Below are positions 1-7,364 of a DNA stretch of 64,000 nt, in pieces. How positions within the stretch are numbered: the first letter of the stretch is position 1; every line of letters begins with the position of its first letter. Origin of the DNA: Aureococcus anophagefferens (taxonomy: Eukaryota; Sar; Pelagophyceae; Pelagomonadales; Pelagomonadaceae); contig NW_008705566.1 in the NCBI RefSeq assembly GCF_000186865.1, positions 2,473,699-2,537,698 of the forward strand, in the 5' to 3' direction. The notes below the pieces were generated by a model, which saw nothing but the letters and a program-made list of their open reading frames with translations, had not been told where the DNA came from and did no database searches. The translations under genes and the position numbers were made by a program.

Positions 1-2182
1 CGACGCAGGGGAACGTGGGCTTGTCGCCGGCGCCGAGGCGCCGGAGCACGTCGCCGGCGAGGGCCCCGTGGTCGCAGGCGAGCGCCGCGGGCAGCTTCGC
101 GAGGAACGACGACCCGTCGGGCCGCGCGACGCGGCAGAGGCCCGCGGCCACCGTCGCCGCGGGCGCCCCCGCGGCGCCCGCCGCGCGCTTCTTCTTCGGC
201 TTCGTCACCACCAACTCCGTGACGCGCGCGGCGTCGAAGCGCTGGCCCGGCGCGACGTCCGCGGCCGCGGCCGCGGACGACGCGGCGTCGTCGTCGCTGA
301 GCGCGAGGAGCAGCCGCGGCTTCGACGTGCCGTCGGCCCGCGTCTTGGCGACGACGCCGCGCACGGCCACCGTGACGCAGGTGCCGAGGGGGAAGGCCTC
401 GGCGGCGTCGGAGACGCCGCGCGCGCGGAGCGACTCGGGGCTCACTCGGCCGTGGACGTTCGCGTAAAAGGTCACGGTCAGGCCCCGCGTCGCGTCCGCG
501 CCCGTGACGAAGCCCACGAAGGAGCCGCCGACGCGCTGTTTGGCGTCGGCGTAGGACGCGAGCTTCGCGCCCGCGTCCTTGACCAGGGACCGCTTCGCCG
601 TGAGCTCGACGCGGCGCGCCTCGACGCGCAGAACCCTCACGTCGATCACATCGCCCTTCTTCGCGTGCTTCCGCGGGTCGACGCCGCCGCTCTCGGCGAC
701 GTGCATGTTCGTCAGCGAGCCCGTGAGCGTCTCCGAGAGGCGCGCCTCGACGCCCCAGGACTTGACCGCCAAGACCGTCGCCTTGAGGAGCGCGCCGGCC
801 TCGAGCTCGTCCTTGCCCAGGGGCACCTCGGGGTCCATGGACTGCTTCACCATGGAGCAGAGCGCCCAGCCCTCGAGGGGCGCCGCGCCGACGACGCGGC
901 AGTCGACCTCGGCGCCCACCTCGAGGCGGTCCTCGTCGTCGTCGGACGAGCCGTCGTCGCCGTCGCCGGCCTTCTTCTTCTTCGCCTTCTTCTCCGCGGC
1001 GCCGGGCCAGCGGGAGACGTGGACGAAGGCGCCGATCTCCGTGTCGCCGTGGTCGAAGGCGAGGACCGCGCCGACGCGCGGGTCCACGCGGCGGACGACC
1101 GCGCGCCGCGCGAAGGACCCGACGGCCGGCAGCGCGAGCTCACCGCCGTCGACGGCGGCGCCGCCGAGGGACACGAGGTGGGGCACGCAGGTGAGGCGCA
1201 CGACCTTGGCGCTCCGGTCCACGAGGAGCACGCGGCACTCGAGGCGGCTGCCCGGCGCGAAGCGGTCGTCCGCCGCGTAGGCGTCGTCGCCGAGCAGGCC
1301 GTCGAGGTGGTCGCGGTCGACGCAGCCCGCGAGCATGCCGTCGCAGAACGTCACGGTGACGCCGTTGGGCAGCTTCCGCGCCACCGTCGCGGCGACGCGC
1401 TGGCCGACGCAGAGCGCCTGGAGCGTCCACTTCTTCGCGTTGCCGCCGTTGGCCGCGTCCGCGACGGCGCCGTCGCGCGCGAGGGCGACGACGCCGCTCT
1501 CGGCGTCGACCTTGAGCACGCGGCACTCGACCAGAGCGCCCGCGGCCAACTCCCCGTCGCAGTCGCCGCGCTTGAGGAAGCCCGTTGCGCCCGCGACGCC
1601 GACGTCGACGACGTAGCCGCGCGCCTCCGCGGACGTCACGGCGCCGCACAGGGCCGCCACGCGGCCCTTGGCCAGGTCCTCGAGGCGCACGCCGCGCTGC
1701 ACGGACCGCGGCTGCGCCGTGAGCTCGACGCGCTTCGCGCCGCGCGCCGCGCCGGGCGCCGCGCCCGCGCGCGACGTCCGCAGCACCGCGCAGCGCACGA
1801 CGGCGCCGGCTTTGAGCGTGAGCCCGGCGCTGTCGCCGCTGACGAGGTCGACGTGGCCCACGAGGTTGCCCGGCAGCGACACGAGCGCGTTCTTCGCCGA
1901 CGCGCTCCGGACGACGCCGAGCGCGGACATCTCCGAGTGGTAGCTCGCGAACTGGACCTTGACGAGCTTCGCGGGCCGGCCCTTGGACCCGGCCTTGACC
2001 GCGCCCTGCGAGATCATGTCCAGCGCCTCGGTCTCCTTGCTCTTCTTCTGCGGCGCCTCATCGCCCTTGCTCTTGTGCGTGCCGAAGAGCACCTCGTCGG
2101 CGACGACCTTGCGCTTCTTCTCCTTCTTCTTGTCGTCTTGCGGCGTGTCCGGCAACGAGCCGCGCGGGAAGAGCGCGGCCAT
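1..2182 (-). CDS. RRP5: RRP5/PDCD11-like ribosome biogenesis factor, 5' part (runs off left edge)
   Basis: The minus strand is open from an ATG at 2182 to the window edge, about 727 residues with no stop. The first 60 residues are lysine-rich and disordered, like the RRP5 N-terminus. A series of beta-barrel units of S1 RNA-binding type follows, roughly one per 90-100 residues; recognisable pieces are KGRVAALCGAVTSAEARGYV, VGQRVAATVARKLPNGVTVT and LKATVLAVKSWGVEARLSET. RRP5 is a nucleolar scaffold with about 12 S1 repeats and C-terminal TPR/HAT repeats that is needed for both 18S and 5.8S/25S pre-rRNA processing. Only the N-terminal S1 part lies here; the TPR part would be left of the window. 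The arginine-rich plus-strand frames over this region are antisense shadows. Another multi-S1 protein is possible, but the length and basic N-terminus favour RRP5. Confidence 0.8.
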   Translation of the reverse strand, partial: MAALFPRGSLPDTPQDDKKKEKKRKVVADEVLFGTHKSKGDEAPQKKSKETEALDMISQGAVKAGSKGRPAKLVKVQFASYHSEMSALGVVRSASAKNALVSLPGNLVGHVDLVSGDSAGLTLKAGAVVRCAVLRTSRAGAAPGAARGAKRVELTAQPRSVQRGVRLEDLAKGRVAALCGAVTSAEARGYVVDVGVAGATGFLKRGDCDGELAAGALVECRVLKVDAESGVVALARDGAVADAANGGNAKKWTLQALCVGQRVAATVARKLPNGVTVTFCDGMLAGCVDRDHLDGLLGDDAYAADDRFAPGSRLECRVLLVDRSAKVVRLTCVPHLVSLGGAAVDGGELALPAVGSFARRAVVRRVDPRVGAVLAFDHGDTEIGAFVHVSRWPGAAEKKAKKKKAGDGDDGSSDDDEDRLEVGAEVDCRVVGAAPLEGWALCSMVKQSMDPEVPLGKDELEAGALLKATVLAVKSWGVEARLSETLTGSLTNMHVAESGGVDPRKHAKKGDVIDVRVLRVEARRVELTAKRSLVKDAGAKLASYADAKQRVGGSFVGFVTGADATRGLTVTFYANVHGRVSPESLRARGVSDAAEAFPLGTCVTVAVRGVVAKTRADGTSKPRLLLALSDDDAASSAAAAADVAPGQRFDAARVTELVVTKPKKKRAAGAAGAPAATVAAGLCRVARPDGSSFLAKLPAALACDHGALAGDVLRRLGAGDKPTFPCV

Positions 2183-2379
2183 GGGTGCGGCTGCTGCTCG
2201 ACGACGGCGGCGGTGGTCGTCGAGTATCGCCGGCTTGGCTGTGGAGCTTCGGCTCCCGAATCGGCGGCTGATCGCCCCGGGGGTTCCGGTCGTCGACGGC
2301 GTCCGCGCCCGACCTGCAGGCGTGCGTGGTAGTTCGATGCGGGTTAGGATTATGTGCGCGACACGTGGTGCGATTCGTG

Positions 2380-2660
2380 GGGAGCATGTTCTCCCGGAGC
2401 GCGGGCACTGGCGCATCGCCGCGGCGTGCCGCGGCGGCCGCCAGCCTGAGGAGCCCGGGCAGCGCGGCGACGTTCCAGTCCGCCGCCTCCATCGCGTCGA
2501 CGTCGCGGCCCGCCATGGCCCGGTCGAGCGCGTCCTTCTCGACCGCCGACCACGGGCCGCTTTCGAGGAGGGGCTCCGCGCCCGGGTTCGCGAGCACGAG
2601 GGGCAGCGCCTTCTTGCGCCGCGGCAGGTAGTCGGCGGACACGTAGAGTTCACTCACTTC
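2380..2660 (-). other. Coding-like stretch, unresolved exon or gene relic
   Basis: One minus-strand frame reads about 90 residues of balanced composition, with hydrophobic and acidic residues alternating (for example LPLVLANPGAEPLLESGPWS and AADWNVAALPGLLRLAAAAA). The other frames give arginine/serine-rich text typical of antisense noise. No ATG with good context and no clean splice partner could be fixed. A second minus-strand piece (VPADARVLLVAYMK) lies just upstream near 2658-2700 and ends at a GTGAGT that could be a 5' splice site. No family was recognised. It could be an exon of a spliced gene or a decayed copy. Confidence 0.3.
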
Positions 2661-2664
2661 ATGT

Positions 2665-3165
2665 AGGCGACGAGAAGAACACGCGCGTCGGCCGGGACGG
2701 CGAGGTCTCGCGCGTCGTGCGGTCGCTTCGCATCCTCGCCAACGCGAGCGCGGAGCCCGGGCCGCGGCCGCTCCTGAGCGCCGCGGCGGCGCGCTTCTTC
2801 GTCGGCGCGTCGAAGGGCGCCGTCGCCCCATCCCTTCGAGGTTTCGCACGCGCGTGCTATGGAGCGGTACGCGCGCAGGCGGCCCTTCGGGCGCTTGACG
2901 CAGGACTGGCGGCCCTTGGCCTTGGTCTTGCCCTTGCCCTCAAGCGCCCGGCTCGTGGAGCGCGCACGCCGTGCTCCGCGAGCACGGCTACGACATGAGC
3001 CGCTTCGACTCCGCGGCCGAGGCCCGCGATCATTACATCGCCGTCGCCGCCGCCGGCGGCGGCTCGCTCCCGAAGGACGTCGAGGCCGCCGCGTTCAGCG
3101 CTTTGCACAACGCGTCGCCCCTCGCGTTCAGCGCGCGCGGCCTATCCCGGAGAAGTTCCGCGTGA
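2665..3165 (+). other. Two plus-strand coding-like fragments, unresolved
   Basis: Plus-strand frames at about 2666-2835 (SRVVRSLRILANASAEPGPR, ending KGAVAP) and about 2955-3140 (HAVLREHGYDMSRFDSAAEA, then a PKDVEAAAFSALHNASPLAF segment) have normal protein composition, but they lie in different frames and are separated by about 110 bp of noise. This is what two exons around a short intron, or a frameshifted relic, would look like. No convincing donor/acceptor pair restoring the frame was found, and no family was recognised. The stretch lies between the RRP5 start and the promoter of the gene at 3506. Confidence 0.25.
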
Positions 3166-3349
3166 AGATCGGCGTCGGCAGAGGTCCTAGATTCGAAATG
3201 GCGGCACCTATCCTCTAGCAGCTGCTCGGACGTGTGTTGGAACGCGCGTCGCGGCTTCTGCTCGAACTCCGGACCCCCGGCGAGCAAGTTGCCCCGGGGT
3301 TGTACAGCTCGGACAGTGCGGTCAAGCCGTCGCCCTCGACGCGCGCCTG

Positions 3350-3360
3350 TTTATATAAGC
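3350..3360 (+). promoter_or_regulatory. TATA-box-like element upstream of the gene at 3506
   Basis: TTTATATAAGC stands out in a region that is otherwise about 65% GC. It lies about 150 bp upstream of the start codon at 3506, which leaves room for a transcription start 25-30 bp downstream and a 5' UTR of about 120 nt. This is inferred from sequence and position only. Confidence 0.4.
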
Positions 3361-3505
3361 TCGACGCCGACGTGGGTGCAAGCCGGGACACTTCCCGCGC
3401 CTACTTCGGCCTTGCATCGTCCCAGCAAACCCTTCGGACCAACCGGCCCGAAAAAAATCCGCGCCAAAAGCGTTCGAATCCGCCGAAACCCCCACGCGCG
3501 GCAAA

Positions 3506-4057
3506 ATGTCATTTATGAACGACGAGAGCGACGACGAGGAGCTCTGTGCTATCAGTCTTCGCACGCGGAGCAAGTCCAAGCTTGCAACGCCGAAGCCGGG
3601 CGCCGTCGGCAACGTCGGCAACATCTTCGAGGTCCGCGCGGAGGCGGCGCTCTCGCAGAGCCAGCGAGAGCGTCCGGCGAGCACGGGCCGCGACGACCCC
3701 GTGGCGCGGTCGCTCTTGACGACGCTGGACGCCGAGGAGGACTGCTGGGAGCCCATCGAGGGCCTCGAGTCCGGGAACCCGAAGAAGCGCAAGAAGCCGC
3801 CGCTCGGGGGGACGCCGGCGCGCAAGCAGACCAAGCCCCGTCCCGCGGAGACCGCGGACGGCTTCACCTCGGCCCCCGTGGCCCGCGTGCCCCTCACGTC
3901 GCTCTCCGTGGCCTTCGGCTCCCTCGGCTTCAACCCGCCCCGCATCCAGCCCGCGTCGGGCTTCCCGGCGCCGCGGCCGGCCTGCGGCCAGGGCGGCGGC
4001 GCGCCGCGGCCGGAGACGCCGGCGACGCCGCTCCCGCGCGACGAGGTCCTGCGATAA
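3506..4057 (+). CDS. Uncharacterised 183-aa charged protein
   Basis: The ORF starts at an ATG in AAAATGTC context and encodes 183 residues. The N-terminus is acidic (NDESDDEELC), the middle is basic with a possible nuclear localisation signal (NPKKRKKPP around residue 93), and the C-terminal third is rich in proline, glycine and alanine. The protein is predicted to be largely disordered apart from a short amphipathic piece (LLTTLDAEEDCWEPIEG). No membrane segment or signal peptide is present. A TATA-like element lies upstream. Composition suggests a nuclear regulatory or adaptor protein, but no family is recognised and no function is claimed. Confidence 0.6.
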   Translation: MSFMNDESDDEELCAISLRTRSKSKLATPKPGAVGNVGNIFEVRAEAALSQSQRERPASTGRDDPVARSLLTTLDAEEDCWEPIEGLESGNPKKRKKPPLGGTPARKQTKPRPAETADGFTSAPVARVPLTSLSVAFGSLGFNPPRIQPASGFPAPRPACGQGGGAPRPETPATPLPRDEVLR

Positions 4058-4576
4058 CCGCCTTCGCCTCATCGTTAGTCGGGTCGAGGGGGGGATGGGG
4101 CAGCACCAGGTGATGCGTCGTTCCGCGCACGCGAGTTCAAAGTCCGAGCCGCCGGCGCTCCGCGGGCCGCGCGCCTCTCCCGCTCGGGACGGATCCCTGC
4201 TTTTGAGACGCCCCGCCCGTCCGGTCAGCGCCCCGGACCGCCGGCGCCGGGCGCCCGGCGGGGGGCGGGCGGCGCCCCGCCCGCCGGACCCCTGGAGGGG
4301 CCGCGGCTGCCACACGCGAAGGCGGAACGTTAAGATTGGATTTCGTCACCGTCGAACTTCGCCGCAAAGTTCGGACGAACGATTGCCTGAGCTTTCGGAT
4401 GGAGAGGCCGATACCTCTTCTCGCGTATCTCGGGGACATGGCAAGCATGTTGAAGATCTCTGTGGCAATTATGGGAAGCTCTCGCTTGGCTGGCCCAACC
4501 GAGCTCAACCTCGCTAGCCGTCGCAAAACGGGCTCGACCTAGCTCTATCGACCGTCTCGAGCTGCCATCTGACGCA
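4058..4576. other. Intergenic region of 519 bp
   Basis: This spacer separates two co-directional genes. The first half is extremely GC-rich. The second half (about 4330-4560) is noticeably more AT-balanced and has short open frames on both strands, none with convincing composition or context. No RNA gene, repeat or TATA box was recognised. It probably holds the 3' UTR of the upstream gene and the promoter of the methyltransferase gene. Confidence 0.4.
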
Positions 4577-5353
4577 ATGGCAGCCCTGGACGACGACACC
4601 ACAGAGGCGACACCACTGCGCATCTGGGAGCTCGAAACGACGGCGGCGGCCGTGCGGGACCGGCGGCTCAAGAGCGCGCACACGGCCGAGGGCGCGGCCC
4701 TGCGGCGGCGGCTGGCCGCCTGCGGCGACGCCGGCGCGCGGCTCCTGCGGCGCCTGCTCGCCGCGGAGCCCGACGCCAAGGCGCTGCCCAACGACTACGC
4801 GTTCGATGAGAATTTATCCGTGCGCCAGGCGTCGCGCGTCGCCGACGGGAACTGCCTCGGCGCCCAGGTCTGGGAGTGCGGCGCCGTCCTCGCGGACTGG
4901 CTCGAGCGCCGGCCGGACGTCGTCGCCGGCGAGCGGGTCCTCGAGCTCGGCGCGGGCCTCGGCCTCGTCGGCAAGGTCGCGGCGCGCGGCGCGGCGAGCG
5001 TGCTCCTCACGGACGTCTGGGGCGTGCCCGACGCGCCCGGCTGGGCGTCGCTGGACTGGAACGACGCGGCGGCCGTCGCGGCCCTCCGCGAAAACTTCGC
5101 CGGCGGCGCGCCGGACGTCGTCGTCGCCGCGGACGTCGTCTACTCGGACGGCGCCGCGGGGCTCCCCGCGGCGCTCCGGTCGCTCGGCGCGGGCCGCGTC
5201 TACGTCGCCTACAAGCACCGGCGCGCGAGGGACGCCGCGGCCTGGCGCGACCTCGAGCGCGACTTCGCGATCGTCGAGGAGTCGGACCCGCTCCTCGCCG
5301 TCGTCCGCGACTGCTGCCGCGTCGCGATCCTCCGCCTCGAGCCGCGACGATGA
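4577..5353 (+). CDS. METTL21/MTF16-type lysine methyltransferase
   Basis: This 258-aa protein has the class I SAM-dependent methyltransferase fold of the METTL21/EEF2KMT (Methyltransf_16) group. Motif I is VLELGAGLGLVG at residues 121-132, where SAM binds. The upstream QVWECGAVLADWL segment (about 97-109) matches the conserved (W)xxx(L)A(x)W block of the family. The post-motif segment VVVAADVVYS (181-190) corresponds to the D-x-x-Y substrate-side motif. Members methylate lysines on elongation factors, chaperones and other cytosolic proteins; the substrate cannot be told from sequence. The ATG at 4577 gives a plausible short N-terminus with no targeting signal. It ends 87 bp from the convergent pyruvate kinase gene. 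Confidence 0.75.
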   Translation: MAALDDDTTEATPLRIWELETTAAAVRDRRLKSAHTAEGAALRRRLAACGDAGARLLRRLLAAEPDAKALPNDYAFDENLSVRQASRVADGNCLGAQVWECGAVLADWLERRPDVVAGERVLELGAGLGLVGKVAARGAASVLLTDVWGVPDAPGWASLDWNDAAAVAALRENFAGGAPDVVVAADVVYSDGAAGLPAALRSLGAGRVYVAYKHRRARDAAAWRDLERDFAIVEESDPLLAVVRDCCRVAILRLEPRR

Positions 5354-5440
5354 CGCGCGAGGAAGGACGCTCGGAGCCACTCGTAATTTGTTACACTGTA
5401 CGCGAGTGGATTTGGGGGGCGACGCGGGCGGCACCTTGGA

Positions 5441-7180
5441 TCACGAGTCGTAGAAGCACTGGCCGCCCCAGCAGTCGAGGCCGCCGGCCTCGATGACGCG
5501 GATCGCGTTCGCGCAGCCCGGCGTGTTGAAGGGGAGCCCCGCGGTGGCGACGATGCGGTCCCGGGGGTCGTTGACGAGGTGCTTCTTGTGCGCCAACGCC
5601 AACCCCGCCTCGAGCATCTTGTAGAAGGTCGACGACCGCTCCGTGGCGACGACGGCCGGGTCGAGGAGCGCCGGGTAGACGTAGGCGGAGAGCGTCAACG
5701 CGCGCGCGACGTCCGGCGACGGCGTCACGGCGAGGATGGGCACGCCCGGCTTGAGGCGGGCCATGCGCTGCGCGGCGGACCCCGTCGTCGTGAAGACGAG
5801 GAGGGCCTTGGCGTCGAGGGACGACGCGAGGCTCGACGCCGCGAGCGCGAGCGCGTCGAGGTCCGAGTCGTCGTCGAGCTCCGGCCGGAAGCCGCCGATC
5901 GCGTGCTCCTTCACGAGCGCCTTGTGGCGCGGCGCCGTCTCGACGCGCTCGACGAGGCGCCGCTGCATGGCGACGGACTCCTCGGGGTACTTGCCCGCCG
6001 CGGACTCGCCGGAGAGCATGATCGCGTCGCAGCCGTCGAAGATCGCCGTCGCGACGTCCGAACACTCGGCCCGCGTCGGCGCGGGCGAGTCGATCATGGA
6101 CTCGAGCATCTGCGTCGCGACGATGACGGGCTTGCCCTGGCGGCGGCACTCCTCGATGATCTCCTTCTGCACGATGGGCACGTCCTCGGGCGCGCACTCG
6201 ACGCCCAAATCGCCGCGCGCGACCATGATGCCGTCGCAGACGTCGACGAGGGCGCGGAGCATGGCCGGCTCCACGGCCTGGGGCTTCTCGAGCTTCGCGA
6301 GAAGCTTGGCGTTGGAGCGTCCATTGATGCGGCGCTTGAGCTCGAGCATGTCCTCCGGTCTTTGCACGAAGCTCAGCGCGATCCAGTCGACGGTGACGCC
6401 CTGGAAGCCCTCCATGAGGAACTCCAGGTCCTCGATGTCCTTGGGCGTCATCGCACTGCAGGGGACGACCGTGTCCGGGAGGTTGAAGCCCTTGCGGCTG
6501 CTGAGCCACGCGTCGTTCTGCACGACGGTGTCGACGAAGCCCGGGCCCTTGGCCTCGACCTCGACGCGGAGCTTGCCGTCGTCGAGGAGGATGGCGTCGC
6601 CGACGTTCAGCGCCTCGAGCACCTCCGGGTGCGGCAGGCTCACGCGGCGGCCGTCGCCGGGCGCGTCGACGTCGAGGTCGAAGCGGTACTTGTCGCCGCG
6701 CTCGAGAAAGACCTTGGGCGCGGACTCGGGGAACATGCCCACGCGGTGCTTCGGGCCCTGCAGGTCCGCGAGGATGCCGATGGGGTGGTCGTACTTGGCC
6801 TCGATGGAGCGCACGATGCGGGACGCCTCGAGCTTGTCCTCGGCGCCGTGGCTCAGGTTCATGCGGAACACGTCCGTGCCCGCGAGGAAGAGCTTCTCGA
6901 TCATCTCCGGCGACGCGGACGCCGGGCCCAGCGTCGACACCTGCTTGACGCCCTTGCGGAAGCGCGCGTCGGAGATGTCGCCCGCCGCGGGCAGCGAGTG
7001 CAGGAAGTCCGTCGCCGTGACCGATTCCTGAGCCGTCGGCGCCGTCGTGAGCCACGACGGCCCCGTGTTCATGTGCAGCGTCGTGCGCGAAGGCGTGCGC
7101 ACCGACGCGCGCGGGCCGGGGCGCGTCAGCGCGGCCGCATTGCCAAACAGGATTGCAGCCAACAGGCGCATTGAAGCCAT
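5441..7180 (-). CDS. Pyruvate kinase, probably plastid-targeted
   Basis: The 579-aa protein catalyses phosphoenolpyruvate + ADP to pyruvate + ATP. It has the N-terminal barrel (LGPASASPEMIEKLFLAGTD, FRMNLSHG), the ADP/PEP site segment LLAKLEKPQAVE, the metal/PEP segment VARGDLGVE and the signature up to MLSGESAAGKYP, then a complete C-terminal allosteric domain. The first ATG in a plausible position is 7180; upstream in-frame codons are non-AUG. The leader MASMRLLAAILFGNAAALTRP looks like a signal peptide followed by a basic, hydroxylated stretch, consistent with import into a secondary plastid, although the residue after the cleavage site would be L rather than the usual F. A cytosolic or mitochondrial location is the alternative. 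Confidence 0.9.
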   Translation of the reverse strand: MASMRLLAAILFGNAAALTRPGPRASVRTPSRTTLHMNTGPSWLTTAPTAQESVTATDFLHSLPAAGDISDARFRKGVKQVSTLGPASASPEMIEKLFLAGTDVFRMNLSHGAEDKLEASRIVRSIEAKYDHPIGILADLQGPKHRVGMFPESAPKVFLERGDKYRFDLDVDAPGDGRRVSLPHPEVLEALNVGDAILLDDGKLRVEVEAKGPGFVDTVVQNDAWLSSRKGFNLPDTVVPCSAMTPKDIEDLEFLMEGFQGVTVDWIALSFVQRPEDMLELKRRINGRSNAKLLAKLEKPQAVEPAMLRALVDVCDGIMVARGDLGVECAPEDVPIVQKEIIEECRRQGKPVIVATQMLESMIDSPAPTRAECSDVATAIFDGCDAIMLSGESAAGKYPEESVAMQRRLVERVETAPRHKALVKEHAIGGFRPELDDDSDLDALALAASSLASSLDAKALLVFTTTGSAAQRMARLKPGVPILAVTPSPDVARALTLSAYVYPALLDPAVVATERSSTFYKMLEAGLALAHKKHLVNDPRDRIVATAGLPFNTPGCANAIRVIEAGGLDCWGGQCFYDS

Positions 7181-7364
7181 CGTAGGCCGCGCTCGCAGTG
7201 CGAGTGTGAGAATCTGATCGACGTAAGATCGACGTAAGCGCGTAATGTTGAGCCGTCGTTGCACTAGAAGTTGTCGGCAACAAATTTCGCGGCGGCGTGT
7301 CCAGGAGCCTGTCCTCGCGCCCCGACCTCGCGCCTTCGCCTGCACACAAGTACGCGGCCCTCAT

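Noticed and set aside
68..2332. Long plus-strand ORF of 754 codons
   Set aside because: It is arginine/alanine-rich and antisense to the open RRP5 frame, which has S1-domain content. GC-rich DNA keeps antisense frames open.
4336..4542. 68-codon frame in the 4.3-4.5 kb spacer
   Set aside because: Its start is not ATG, it has an equally open antisense frame, and nothing in the composition or context supports a protein.
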